Origin: Lepidostoma basale
Taxonomy: Eukaryota; Arthropoda; Insecta; Trichoptera; Lepidostomatidae
NCBI GenBank assembly: GCA_022606425.2
Contig: JAHDVF020001030.1
Span: 979,001 to 1,043,000, forward strand
Direction: 5' to 3'
Length of the DNA stretch: 64,000 bases
Part shown: piece by piece, positions 19,734-29,730 of the stretch
How positions within the stretch are numbered: position 1 is the first letter of the stretch
Layout: each line of letters starts with the position of its first letter
Made by a program: the position numbers and the translations under genes
The notes under the pieces: model-generated
What the model saw: the letters and a program-made list of their open reading frames with translations, nothing else
Databases searched by the model: none
Told to the model about the DNA's origin: nothing

Positions 19734-19779
19734 AACATCGTTTGGCGAAACTACTGTCGCGACATTTTCACCTCAGTTA

Positions 19780-20535
19780 TTACAATTCAACGGGGTTGAG
19801 TGATGTAGGTCTATTTGTCCCTGATAATTACCTTCGTCAAAGACAGCACATATTGTTTTATTTACCACACTGCAGAACCAACCTGCCAAGGGTTATGCCT
19901 GTGGGTTGAGTGCCTGCCAATCTTATTGCTTAATCGGGTCGCCTCGGAGGTCGACATATTTCGTGATAGTGTGAGTTGCCTCAAGGATGCAATATCAATG
20001 TTATGATTCTTTTTATTTATTAATCTTAAAGTATGGAACTGGCAGAAGAAGGATGAGAGCAGAATAAATGCGGTAGAGATGAGGACGCTAAGACGTATGC
20101 GTGGTAGAATGATATACGACAGAATCTCAAATGCCGATATAAGAATGGAATGTAATGGAGAAAGAATGATTAAGAAAGTATACATAATCGTGTAAATGGA
20201 GTACGGAGTCAAAGCAGACCGAGGAAAACATGGCATGACCAAGTTAATCAAATTTTAAAGGTTGGTCATGTTAGAAGTTAGAGTCATAACTCGCTGTATG
20301 AATGCGGAAGAATCTAGAGAGGTGTGCCAGGATATTGTTGTGTGGCGGTCCATTCTCTCTACCTACCCCTGCGGCGAAACGGCCTGATGGTTTGTTTGTT
20401 TGTTTGTTTGTTTGTTTGTAATCTTAGGTTTTTTTTAAGCTTCACTTATAGATTTTTATTATGTAATTGCAAACGGTCTGGAATTATATGTCCGTAATGT
20501 TTGCGATTTTTATTCAAATAAATAAAATGAAATTA
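19780..20535 (+). mobile_element. LINE D fragment, itself split by LINE A
   Basis: 19790-20020 encodes LSDVGLFVPDNYLRQRQHIL, LPRVMPVG and EVDIFRDS; the 3' untranslated end continues after the LINE A insertion at 20427-20535 (GTAATTGCAAACGGTCTGGA, then AAATAAATAAAATGAAATTA). It matches the uninterrupted copy at 23216-23670. Confidence 0.88.
20029..20418 (+). mobile_element. LINE A (5'-truncated) inserted in LINE D, with 8-bp target duplication
   Basis: Starts at GTATGGAACTGGCAGAAG and ends with GATGG and a (TTTG)n tail (about 20393-20418). It is flanked by TAATCTTA at 20021-20028 and 20419-20426. The family sequence between MRTLRRM and HDQVNQILKVGH is present but with a 60-bp internal loss near 20150. 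Confidence 0.92.
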
Positions 20536-20574
20536 ATAACTTTGTAAAAAAGTATTGAAAAAAAAAAATATTTA

Positions 20575-20800
20575 TTGAGTTTATTTTACTTAGGTTTATG
20601 GTTTCGACCGGTTCTGGTGGTTCATCTTCACCAGAAAATGGCAGCGAGCTGCCGAAACTGATCAAAACCAGGGTGTGTCTGGTGGTTTCTTAATGCAATT
20701 AAACTGAATATAAACTATAAAGAAATTTTTAATATACATATTTTTCATTGCTTAGAATAAGATTCTACCAAGAAATTTGGATCAACCATGCAAATTAATT
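20575..20800. other. Short repeat with GACCGGTT motif; otherwise unassigned
   Basis: 'GGTTTATGGTTTCGACCGGTT' resembles 39395-39440 (TTCATGGCTTCGACCGGTTT). It may be another member of the GAAACCGGT repeat group. No ribozyme core. Confidence 0.3.
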
Positions 20801-20804
20801 AAAT

Positions 20805-21172
20805 GGTCTGTTCTGTTATATGGGTGTGAGACATGGACATTAAATACAAATACAATGAACTGGTTATAGGCATTTGAAATGTGGCTTCACCGAAGAATGT
20901 TCAGGATCCCATGGACAGACAGAGTGACGAACACAGAAGTCTTGAATCTGGGTCACGTTCTACGAGGAGAAAAATATCGCCTGCTGCATCTAATTTTGAA
21001 GGAAATATAGAGGGCCGCAGGGGGGCAGGGAGAAGGCAGATCTCTTGGCTGCGCAATGTGAGGGAATGGACGGGATCGGAACTGTGGAGGAGCTATTAGG
21101 ATAGGAAAGAGTTTACCAGAGTGATCGCCAATGTCGGGGGGACCTGAAAGGGCACTTCAAGAAGAAGAAGAA
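20805..21172 (+). mobile_element. LINE C 3' end with (GAA)n tail
   Basis: Encodes LLYGCETWTLN-like start, MWLHRRMFRIPWTDRVTNTE, then GRRQISWLRNVREWTG, and GVIANVGGT just before 'aagaagaagaag'. Frameshifts present. A reversed copy of the end is at 44400-44530. Confidence 0.75.
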
Positions 21173-21179
21173 TGTAAAT

Positions 21180-21534
21180 TAATGTTTTGAAGTCTTGGTA
21201 TTTTAAAATATATTTTCTTTAAGAATTACATATAAAATATGACGGCACATTTATATAGATGAATAATGTATGTCTTTGATTCTATTTAAGGGAGATTCAA
21301 TACAAGATATAATAAAATTGTACCCAATTTCTAAGAAAGGGCCAACTCGATAATCTGGAAAAGATCTCCCGGCTAGATAGTATTACGATACAAGTCAAGA
21401 AATTAATATTTACATTTGAATTAGTTTTTCCGTATCAATAAGTCAATTTGGAGATTTGAAAACACAATATTGTATTTTTTGTGAAGAACACAGTATTTTT
21501 CCAAAAATTATTCAATTAATTATTTAACAACAAC
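21180..21534. other. AT-rich stretch, nothing identified
   Basis: No gene or repeat recognised. Confidence 0.4.
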
Positions 21535-21990
21535 AACAAACCATTACGCCGTTTCTCCGCAGGGGTACGCAGAGAAAATGGACCGCCATACTACTCTATC
21601 CTGGCACACCTTTCCAGCCTCCTCCACATTCTTACAGCGAATCATACACTCACGTCGTAACATGGCCGATGTTTTCCTCGGTCTTTCTCGACTCCGTACT
21701 CCATTCGCACGGTTGACATATACTTTTTTAACCATTCTTTATTCATCCATGCGTTGCATGTGACCAAACCAGCGCAGTAATCGTTCTTCCAGATTCATAC
21801 AGCGAGTCATGCCATGTTTTCCTTTGTCTACCTCGACTCCGAAATCCATTTACATCGTTCATGTATACTTTTTTAACCATTATTTCTTTACCCATGCGCT
21901 CCATATGTCCGAACCTCGCAGCGATCCTTTCATAATTCTGTTCATAATACCTTATTTCGCTCTACATTCTATTAACTGTTTAAAGTAATT
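21535..21990 (-). mobile_element. LINE A, rearranged copy with (GTT)n tail
   Basis: The minus strand encodes the C-terminal block twice over: the segment with VKKVYVNRANGVRSRERPRK and a second stretch (21790-21990) with the same region in order, so part of the element is duplicated. The tail is 'aacaacaacaaacc' at 21529-21542. Confidence 0.75.
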
Positions 21991-22079
21991 TCAGAGAGGT
22001 TATAAATATAATATATTATTTAAATAAAATAAAAAGTTGATTTTAACACCTGATTTTTTAATATTTTAATAATAATTTA

Positions 22080-22465
22080 AAATGTCCCTAAGACGTATGT
22101 GTGGTAGAACGATGTACGATAGAATCTCAAATGCTGACATAAGAGAGGAATGTAGAGCGGAATAAGGTATTATGAACAAAACTATGATAGGATCGCTGCG
22201 TTGGTTCGGATATATGGAGCGCATGGATGGAGAAAGAATGGTTAAAACAGTGTAAGTTGACAATGTAAATGGAGTGTGGAGTCGAGGTAGACCGAGGAAA
22301 ATATGGTATGACCAAATTAATCAAATTTTAAAGGTCGGTCATTTAAGATGTCGGAATTTGTATGAATGTGGAGGTATCTAGAGAGGTGTGTCTGGTTAGA
22401 GTAGTGTGGTGGTCTATTCTATCTGCCTACCCCTTGGGAGAAACGTCGTGATGGTTTGTTTGTTT
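22080..22465 (+). mobile_element. LINE A 3' fragment with (GTTT)n tail
   Basis: From MSLRRMCGRTMYDRISNADI through ...SLRWFGYMERMDGERMVK, RGRPRK and the last block to GTGATGGTTTGTTTGTTT. Stops in the middle. Confidence 0.85.
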
Positions 22466-22614
22466 ATTAAATAAAATGATATTTAACTATTTAAAGTAAT
22501 TTCAGACAGGTTATGGTAGTGCGTACTGCAGATACAACCAAATGTGTCGATACAAGAATAATTGTTATTAGGAAAACAATGTTTAAATATGTACAATATA
22601 TTGCTTAAATAAAA

Positions 22615-22690
22615 TTAAAAGTTGATTGTAATACCTGGCGATGCCAAAATCGGTTAGCGAAACAGCTTCGAAAGATGCCATATACGTTAT
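22615..22690 (+). ncRNA. Hammerhead-like motif, decayed (P2)
   Basis: CTGGCGA (core mutated), stem II GCCAAAATCGGTTAGC, GAAACAGCTTCG. The core A-to-G and the broken palindrome make activity unlikely. Confidence 0.4.
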
Positions 22691-22769
22691 AAGCAATTGT
22701 GATTTTAGTAACAGTGTTTTTATGTAAACAGTAGATAACCCCCAAAATAATAGATTATCTAAAAAAATA

Positions 22770-22917
22770 ACTATTGTTCTTTGAACAATGATGTTTAACT
22801 CCAGATTAAATTAGTTAATTTTTGTTAATTTAATGAAAACGTCTGTTTTTTACAAATTGTATTATATTTTATGGGAATTACATGTTTTGGTTGTCTAAGA
22901 CATTATCAAACATATAA
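22770..22917. repeat. Dispersed repeat Q
   Basis: TTGTTCTTTGAACAATGATG, then GAAAACGTCTGTTTTT, then GGGAATTACATGTTTTGG; matches 6695-6850 and 62230-62330. Confidence 0.5.
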
Positions 22918-23215
22918 CCTCTATGCTTTATCGACTTCACTGGTTCAGGTTATCTGAGCAAATCGAATACAAACTATGTCTACTTGTTAACAAAGCCTTA
23001 CATGGACAAGCACCCCACTACCTCACAGAACTTTGCAAGTTTATCGATCGAAACCCTCGGCAGTCAACTCTACGATCCTCGAAGGAAGAAGCAACACACA
23101 AACTTCTTGTCCCGCGGCGCCAAGGAGCTTCAAACTTCGCAGATCGCGCTTTTAGCATCGCGGGACCGACGGCTTGGAACAGGTTGCACTACAATATCCA
23201 TCAATCAAATTCCGA
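22918..23215 (+). mobile_element. L2/CR1-like LINE C-terminal fragment
   Basis: Open for 98 codons: LHWFRLSEQIEYKLCLLVNK, ALHGQAPHYLTELC, RQSTLRSS, LLVPRRQG, DRAFSIAGPTAWNRL. This is the characteristic end of L2/CR1 reverse transcriptase frames. It runs straight into a LINE D fragment at about 23216 without a tail. Confidence 0.85.
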
Positions 23216-23670
23216 CTGATTTCTCGCTAGGTATGCTAAGCTACCAATCATTGGAGAGAAGGAGGAACATTCACTTGGGAGTTCACTTTTTTCAGCTGAT
23301 TGGCGGCCGTATACAGAACTCGGATGTCCTGAGTGATGTAGGTCTATTTGTCCCTGATAATTACCTTCGTCAAAGACAGCACAGATTGTTTTATTTGCCA
23401 CGCTGCAGAACCAACCTGCCAATGGTAATGCCTGTGGGTAGGGCAATCTTATTGCTTAATCGGATCGCCTCGGAGGTCGACATATTTCGTGATAGTGTGA
23501 GTTGCCTCAGGGATGCAATATCAATGTTATGATTTTTTCTTACCCTTAAGCTTAATTTTTATTTTTTTAATGCTTCTCTGTTTATAATGTAATTGCAAAC
23601 GATTTGGAATTGTATGTCTGTAATGTTTGTGATTATTAGCAAAAATAAATGAAATGAAATGAAATTAAAT
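23216..23670 (+). mobile_element. LINE D 3' end, uninterrupted
   Basis: Encodes SLGMLSYQSLERRRNIHLGV, HFFQLIGGRIQNSDVLSDVG, LFVPDNYLRQRQHRLFYLP, PVGRAILLLNRIASEVDIF, then a stop at 23532 and an AT-rich end with the tail AATGAAATGAAATGAAATTA. Best-kept LINE D end in the window. Confidence 0.85.
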
Positions 23671-23869
23671 CAAGACGACGAAGGTGTGTTCAGAAGCTCT
23701 TTTAAAAGTTTCTTTTTAAGAGAAGCTTTCCGGACGGAGAGCGTTATTAAAGTGAATCTCACACAAAAATAGCGCTATTCAAATCATCATCATCATAATC
23801 AAACGTTATTCAGACATTTAATAATGTTTTATGTTTGTAGAATATTTTATATAATATTATTGTTAACTA

Positions 23870-24160
23870 ACTTACTAACCATCACGCCGTCTCCCCGAAA
23901 GGATAGGCAGAAAGAATGGACTGCCACACTTTAATCGATGCGGCACTCCATCCTTCTCTTTTCGCCATCGCGAGAGACGCGGTGTGATGGGTTGCGAACC
24001 TCATCGCCACCAAAAGGCATCTCCCGCGCACACTCGATCGTTCAACGTCTACATAATAAATCTAAAACAAATTATCTGAAATACAATGATATAAAATAAA
24101 ATAACAAAGAAAAATAATTTATTGTAATTAAATTTCATTAATAAAAAACCTACCTGATTT
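23870..24160 (-). mobile_element. Non-autonomous retroelement N, copy 2 (short)
   Basis: The minus strand ends in the LINE A terminal block and (GTTA) tail (plus-strand 'aactaacttactaaccatcacgccg'); the body matches 9597-9800 (GGCGATGAGGTTCGCAACCC, ATCACACCGCGTCTC). 5'-truncated. Confidence 0.75.
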
Positions 24161-24771
24161 TTGCACGTGTCTCGGAAAATAACCCAAAGGTAGGGTGGTT
24201 AAATAATTAATATGAATGAAAATGTCAGTTTTCTAGAAGTCCCACTATATTTTATTGTTTAATTTTTATAATATACTTATACCCTTATAGTAATGGGTTT
24301 CTTCTTTGCAAAGGCGACAAAAAACAAAGGGTCAAAGGTCTTCCTCGAACCGTTATCCCGTTTTTTCCCAGTCCCAGAGCCAGTACTGAGTTTCGCTGGG
24401 ACTGCGCTGTAGGAGAGAAACAGCATTAATCTTAGAAGGCGCTATCTCCAAAGACTTTCAATTCACTTTGGAGACTGGCCAATGGGCGATGCGAGTCTAC
24501 TGCTATATAAGCGTTATCAATTGTTCAAAAATGCTTTCTCATTTTGTACTCTCGATAATCAAAAGTGTAATTTTATTTCGATTCAATATATTCGCAGAAA
24601 GCTTCTTATATTAAAGGAGTAAACTTCTTAAATTAAATATTATTTGAGATATATTTGAAATGATGCAATATTTTTTTTAAAGTATCTATTATATTATATT
24701 GTATTAAATTTTAAAAAGCTGACATCAAATCGGTTTGTTATCTCGACAAACATTACAAACAAGTTTTATTT
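24161..24771. other. Mostly unassigned; repeat Q piece at 24190-24260
   Basis: 24290-24560 is a moderately GC-rich stretch with no recognised product or match. Confidence 0.35.
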
Positions 24772-24837
24772 ATTTGTCTTTTTCTTTTTTTATACACTTT
24801 GTTATACAACACTAAAATTAAAAAAAAATTCAAATTA

Positions 24838-24880
24838 CATAGACATGTTTCGGACAACCAGTGCTTCTTTAGTGATACAT
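24838..24880 (-). ncRNA. Hammerhead-like motif (P1, core G-to-A)
   Basis: The minus strand reads CTAAAGA instead of CTGANGA, stem II CACTGGTTGTCC partly paired, GAAACATGTC intact. Confidence 0.5.
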
Positions 24881-24959
24881 TTTATAAAGATACATATTTA
24901 AAATATTATATAATAGAATTGTTTACATGATCTGACAGATGTTATAAAGATTTATAATA

Positions 24960-25001
24960 AGTATCACTGAAGAAGGACTGGCTGTCCGGAACATGTCTAT
25001 C
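24960..25001 (+). ncRNA. Hammerhead-like motif (P1, GAAA to GGAA)
   Basis: TATCACTGAAGA, stem II GGAC-TGGCT-GTCC perfect, then GGAACATGTC: the first A of the catalytic GAAA is G. Probably inactive. Confidence 0.5.
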
Positions 25002-25074
25002 TAATTTTAATTTTTTATGTAAGTATTGTATAAACAAAGTGTGAAAAAAAAAAGAAAAAGAGAAATAAAGCAAA

Positions 25075-25290
25075 CAACAGAATATGGTGGTCGAGGCGTT
25101 TACAGGACTTATGACCTATCATACGTTGGGTTAAGCGATCGCTTTATGTAACACAACAATCCCCATTGCGCCCTTCTTACGACCACCACGTCTAACAAAT
25201 TTTTGAAAGATGTATATATGCTAATATGTTGAGGAACACTTCACATATTTTTGTTCAATCTACACTAGCGCCATTTATTAAGATTAGGTG
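25075..25290 (-). repeat. Dispersed repeat R, reversed copy
   Basis: The minus strand reads CTTAATAAATGGCGCTAGTG, ATATATACATCTTTCAAAAA, GTAATACAACAT..., ACAGGTCATAAGTCCTGTAA, ending at the cut 'cgaccaccatattctg', where it meets the P1 element. Confidence 0.65.
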
Positions 25291-25447
25291 TAAGCGTTAA
25301 GCAGAAAATCTTTAGTATTAGTTATTTGTTAATATTTAAGTATTTGTATACATTCAAAATGTTTTTTTTTCAAAAATTTATATATTCGGCATTTCTATAA
25401 TCAAATCTGTTAAGGAGTAACAGAATTTAATTGATATAAAATACCTT

Positions 25448-25688
25448 CGATGACCTTCGTGGCTGAGTGGTTACGAGCTCTGACTTCCATGCCGAAGGTT
25501 CTGGGTTCGATTCCCGGCAATGGCAATGTGATTGTCACACTGTCTTTGGCCTGGTGTAGAATTCACGTGACAATAAAATGGCGATAGATTGGCTACCTAT
25601 CACATGTCACGAGAATCAATATAATAGCTAAAAAAAAAGTTAATTGTATACAGTAATTGGGTCCAAACGACCTGTTGTGTACATAAAA
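25448..25688 (+). mobile_element. tRNA-derived SINE, subtype 1, just upstream of exon 4
   Basis: Well-kept Pol III promoter: A box TGGCTGAGTGG at 25460-25470 and B box GGTTCGATTCC at 25504-25514. Body AATTCACGTGACAATAAAAT, GGCGATAGATTGG, CACATGTCACGAGAATCAAT; subtype-1 end TTGTATACAGTAATTGGGTC, CAAACGACCTGTTGTGTACA. It lies in the same direction as the transporter, ending 68 bp before the exon 4 acceptor. Confidence 0.9.
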
Positions 25689-25755
25689 AAAACTCTTATT
25701 AGACGTAGGGAACACAGATTTTACCTGTTAAATTTTTTATTTTGTTTATATTTAG

Positions 25756-25931
25756 TACGTCGGTGTACTGCTTCTACGTGGGCAGATTTGTGGGCGGGAT
25801 GGCTGTGGGCGCCTTGTCTGTGGCTGTGCCGCCCTACGTGGCCGAGCTTGCCCAGCCCACGGCGAGGGCCTCCCTGGCCTACTGCTCCCAACTGCAGCTG
25901 ACTGCGGGCATACTGACTGGATACTTTGCAG
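25756..25931 (+). CDS. Tret1-like sugar transporter, exon 4
   Basis: Completes Ser135 and runs to the first base of codon 194. It carries the rest of helix 3, the highly conserved segment VYCFYVGRFVGGMAVGALSV (helix 4, residues 138-157; YVGRF.x.G.x.G is diagnostic of sugar porters), the helix 4-5 loop VPPYVAELAQPTARASLAYC, and helix 5 (QLQLTAGILTGYFAG). Acceptor TTTAG|T, donor GCAG|GTGAGA in phase 1. Joining exon 3 to this exon restores the family's normal spacing with no missing residues across the 16.4-kb intron 3. This exon is strikingly GC-rich compared with exon 5. Confidence 0.95.
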
Positions 25932-25967
25932 GTGAGATCTTCTTCAACTACATCGATAATGTATTTA

Positions 25968-26194
25968 CTGTTTCTTAAGCAAGTATTAATTGTTTCTTAA
26001 GCAAGTATTAATTGTTTCTTAAGCGATTATTGATTGTCTCTTAAGCAAGTATTGATTGTCTCTTAAGCAAGAATTAATTGTTTCTTAAGCAGGTATTGAT
26101 TATCTCTTAAGCAAGTATTGGTTGTTTCTTAAGCAAGTATTAATTGTTTCTTAAGCAGGTATTGATTGTCTCTCAAGCAAGTATTGATTGTTTC
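25968..26194. repeat. 22-bp minisatellite, first block
   Basis: About ten tandem units of roughly 22 bp, such as TTGTTTCTTAAGCAAGTATTAA, with TTAATT/TTGATT and GTTTC/GTCTC variants. It begins 36 bp inside intron 4, right after the donor site. It continues at 26974-27440 beyond an inserted element. Confidence 0.92.
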
Positions 26195-26198
26195 TTAA

Positions 26199-26973
26199 CC
26201 GTCGCGTTGCCATGTGGTCAATTGAGTTTCCACTGCCAATTTAAAGTTGATTTTCTTAAAACCGATGGACCCTAATATTATAAAAAAAATTGTAATCCTC
26301 CATTGAAGTGTTCTCAATATTTCGTAATAAAAAAAAAGCAAAAAATTACTTCCTTCATCCCAAAAAAAAATATTTTTAAGACTGCCCTCACCTTCATTCG
26401 TGTTAAGGTAGAATTTGTTTTGCTAATATTTACAACTTTATCAAAAGTGACAAATACTTACTCGCTGTTTTGAACGTATTATAAATTATATGTTTGGCAT
26501 TTTCTCATACGTAATAATACCGATTGTGGACGGAAACGCAGCACGCAACTTAATAATATCAGAACTGTGAAAATATTAACACTTTACCAAAAGGGACAAA
26601 TATTAATACGTACTCGTTGTTTTGAACGTACTATACATTTTGCCTAGGTGCCTTTATCATACGTAAAATTATAGCGCCACGGCGCGGCGGGGCGAGACAA
26701 GTTCATACTTGGTGTCAGATGTTTATATGCTGTCTCATCATTCTATATCAGAAAAGGCATGCTTTCAGAAAAAAATTAATAATGATATGTTTTTCAAATA
26801 ATCCATGTATGTTATAGATATCGATCTATTTCTAATGAAATTCCCTACAAGATGACATAAATTAAAATTTGATTCATCGAGTCATATGCTTGATATTTAT
26901 AGATAAAGTTATCGGTAAACTGAATTGACCACATGGGAGCGAGCGTTTTGTTTTGAACACGGTACGTTAAGGG
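26199..26973. mobile_element. piggyBac-like element (775 bp) inserted at TTAA in the minisatellite
   Basis: Flanked by TTAA at 26195-26198 and 26974-26977; removing the insert and one TTAA restores an exact minisatellite unit (GTTTCTTAAGCAAGTATT). The ends start CC and end GGG, as in piggyBac elements, and CCATGTGGTCAATT (26209-26222 area) is inverted near the right end (AATTGACCACATGG, about 26922-26935). Inside are two direct repeats of ~95 bp (about 26425-26520 and 26570-26665). No transposase: a non-autonomous (MITE) form. Confidence 0.8.
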
Positions 26974-27440
26974 TTAAGCAAGTATTAATTGTTTCTTAAG
27001 CAGGTATTGATTGTCTCTTTACCAAGTATTGTTGTCTGTTAAACTAGTATTGATTGTTTCTTAAACAAGTATTGATTGTTGCTTAAGCAAGTATTGGTTG
27101 TTTCGTAAATTAATATTGATTGCTACTTAAATAAGTATTGATTATTTCTTAAAAAATATCTTTGTTGTTTCTTATACAAATATTCATAGTTTTATGAACA
27201 AGATCATTCTTAAACAAGTATTGATTGTTTTATAAACAAGTATTGTTTGTCTTAAACAAGTATTGATTGTTTTACAAACAAGTATTGTTTGTCTTAAACA
27301 AGTATTGATTGTTTCTTAAACAACAACATTGTGGATTCTTAAACAAGTATTGCTAGTTTTATAAACAAGTTCTATGGTTTCTTAAAAGTTCATTTCTGTT
27401 TTTTAAACAAGTTCCGATTGTTTCTAAAAAGTGTTTGTAC
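26974..27440. repeat. 22-bp minisatellite, second block, diverged
   Basis: Continues the unit TTAAGCAAGTATTGATTGTT, drifting towards TTAAACAAGTATTGATTGTT and then to ragged copies near 27350-27440. Divergence rises with distance from exon 4. Confidence 0.88.
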
Positions 27441-27624
27441 TTTTTAATGTTCCATTCACTTTGTTACCCGCACCACTCTTCTTTCGACGTCACTGTGTAT
27501 GGTTTGGCCATCTGCTGTTAACATTTATTACATTTTTTTTGTTTGGTATTCTACCACACTATTTCTTATTAATTTGGTTTCTCTAAAAAATAGACTTATT
27601 ACATTTTAAACAATTCATTAAAAA

Positions 27625-27960
27625 CTAACTGACTAACTAACCATCACACCATTTCTCCGGAGGGGCAGGCAGATAGGATGAACCATCATAATGCTCTGTC
27701 CTAACATACCTATCTAGATTCCTCTACATTCATACATGCATGCATGTCAATTTTGCTGACTTCGAATGTGACCGCCTTTTATAATAGTATTTGAGTAATT
27801 TGGTCATGCCATGATTTACTTGGTCTTTCACGGCTTCTCTTTCCGCTCACACTGCTTGTATACAACATTTAAAAATATTTTTATTCTTTTTTCCAAATGT
27901 CCAAACCATCTCAGGGATCTTTTTTTAATTTTTACTTATGGTGTAATCATCTGCCTTGTA
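27625..27960 (-). mobile_element. LINE A fragment
   Basis: The minus strand matches the final ~330 bp (TSSVSGKRSREDQVNHGMT-type region, HDQITQIL, last block) with the tail seen as 'aactgactaactaacc' at 27625. Frameshifted. Confidence 0.75.
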
Positions 27961-28589
27961 TTAATTTAATTGTACAAAGAAGAAGAATTTTTTAGCTACT
28001 TAATACATGCTTAACCCTCCCTTCCCTATGATGGGTATCTTCTACACGTTGATTCTAAAAACCATCAATATCACTCTAAATAGAATAAATACATGGTTAA
28101 GATTTTAGGTATTCCTCCATAATATATTTACGCATTGATTTAAAAAATAATATTAATAATAATCAGAATTTATCGGGTAATGTCGCGTATAAACAGCGCT
28201 TTGAGTGCGCCACAATATATTCGCATCTAACTCTTGCATACTCGTATGTTCGAGCTCAATGTTCTCACTCTCACCGTTCCGCCGCGCCGGCAGTCGCTTT
28301 CGGGCTTGCAACCAGAGTGGACCTATGCCCGTTCCGTGAGCGTTGCCAGATGGTTTTTTAATGTTTTTTTCAATTAAATCTCGATTATTATAATTTTTTA
28401 CTTCAATTATAATTATATAAGGGGATAAGCTATGAATGTTTCTATTTTTCCGATTTAAAATTGCTAATTTTTTAAACGCGTACTGACTACCCTACACCGG
28501 AACGCACGTTTTTATTTTAGCACCGTAAGGGAAAGATTAAAGAATACATGTATAATAAAATAAACACAATGCATAATTTATTAACCACG
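27961..28589. other. Unassigned stretch
   Basis: No gene recognised. 28190-28340 is GC-richer and contains no repeat known from elsewhere in the window. Confidence 0.35.
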
Positions 28590-28660
28590 GAATCATATTA
28601 CACGTGATGCCAACCGGTTTCGCTTGTACCTTCATTAAGCTTAATAAAAACAGTTTTTAT
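28590..28660 (-). repeat. Hammerhead-like repeat, decayed core
   Basis: The minus strand reads TTAATGAAGGTACAAGCGAA followed by ACCGGTTGGCATCACGTG. It keeps a GCGAAAC and palindromic ACCGGT, but the CTGANGA position reads TTAATGA. Confidence 0.4.
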
Positions 28661-29730
28661 TATGAGAAATGATACATTTGTGGGGATTCGTGGTGCGAGT
28701 TGAAGGGAGTTGAAGGGGTCACCACTGTGGGGATTTGTTGGTGGGAGTTGAAAGACGGCGGAGGTTTCAGCGTTTATTGCGGATCACGAGTAATTACACG
28801 TAACTGTATGATACACTCGTGATGGAGCGTGGCTGGATGTCGATAGCAGCGGGGCGGAGTCCGGGTGGTGAGTCGTAGAGGATGAGGGCTCGCTGGGCGG
28901 TATCGTCGAGTGGCTGGAGCGAGGAGTCGTCGGAGGTTTCTCGTACGTAGACTGGGTAGTGGAGACTCGTGTCTCTTCGAGATCGCGATACTGGCTGACG
29001 TTCAAAGTTGACTGACGTTTAGAGTGGACTGACTCAACTTCGTAGCTCGGCGTCAGAGGGAGTCCGATATCCCTCGTGGCGTGGGCTTATTATCGTAGAC
29101 TCGCGTCTGTTAGAAGTCGTAAGAGTAACTGATCCTCTTGGGTGCTCGGAAGTACTGCTTTTATATGCTTTGCTTTCGTCATCTACGATGCCCGACCTAA
29201 TGACCAAACCTGAACGAATCTAGGCCTCCGTGTCATCAAATTTGATAAGTGGGTCAGCGTTTTTGTGTTTATTCGTGTCATATATTTCTTCATGAAATAT
29301 GTTTATCTGGGTTATGCATTTAACCCCGACACATTCATGGATCGAGGAGTATTTTGACAGAAGTTCCGCCTTCAAATACATTGAAACGATTTATTTTTAT
29401 GGTCGCCAAATATTTTGGAGCAGGGTAGGAATAAGTGAAAATTCATGTCTGCCGCACCCGCCCCTGAACTCGGGAAATCTATAAAAATGATTCCTAGATC
29501 GCTTTTCTCGTCCCAAATGATCATTCAATCAAATGATTTGGAAATTTACCGTCTCGGTTACGGCTTCTTAACGATATTTGGAAGTAATGAATTTTATGAA
29601 TTGCTTTAACTTTTAAAACAAGGTAATTTCGAGCAGGATGTATAAGCGGAATAGACGTGGTTTGGTTGATAAAACTGAACTCGCTTTAAAAATATTTTTA
29701 TTTAATATTTTCATTTTGAAACAACAACAA
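28661..29730. other. GC-rich unassigned region in intron 4
   Basis: 28680-29170 is GC-rich with G/T-skewed short repeats (TGGGGATT..., GGGAGTTGAA). A short reverse frame (28784-29005, Ser/Thr/Pro-rich) is low-complexity and I do not call it. 29280-29720 has nothing recognised. Confidence 0.35.

Larger units (their letters stand above)
19050..19775. mobile_element. Fold-back element type P2 interrupted by LINE D
   Basis: Left terminus TAGTCCATTGTTTTGGCCGA, left hammerhead on the minus strand (19157-19208), then the right arm begins with CCTGATGATGTCAACAT (to 19249). A 484-bp LINE D fragment follows (19250-19733), then the right hammerhead resumes with CGTTTGGCGAAACTACTGTC from 19739. The insertion is flanked by AACAT on both sides. 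Confidence 0.85.
24772..25066. mobile_element. Fold-back element type P1 with two hammerhead motifs
   Basis: Inverted arms GTCTTTTTCTTTTTTTATAC (left) and its complement at 25035-25060, with opposing hammerhead-like motifs at 24838-24880 (-) and 24960-25001 (+). Both ribozyme cores carry one damaging change. Confidence 0.75.

Noticed and set aside
19862..20251. 129-codon reverse open frame across the LINE D/LINE A junction
   Set aside because: It is the antisense shadow of the two LINE coding ends, crossing their insertion junction.
25448..25520. tRNA gene
   Set aside because: A and B boxes are good but the head does not fold into a full cloverleaf with paired acceptor ends, and it continues into a conserved ~170-bp body repeated many times. 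It is a SINE.
25968..27440. Regular short repeats that could be taken for a CRISPR array
   Set aside because: The units are contiguous with no unique spacers; it is a minisatellite in a eukaryotic intron.
28784..29005. Ser/Pro/Thr-rich reverse-strand open frame
   Set aside because: Low complexity from a G/T-skewed region, no domain, no splice or poly(A) context.
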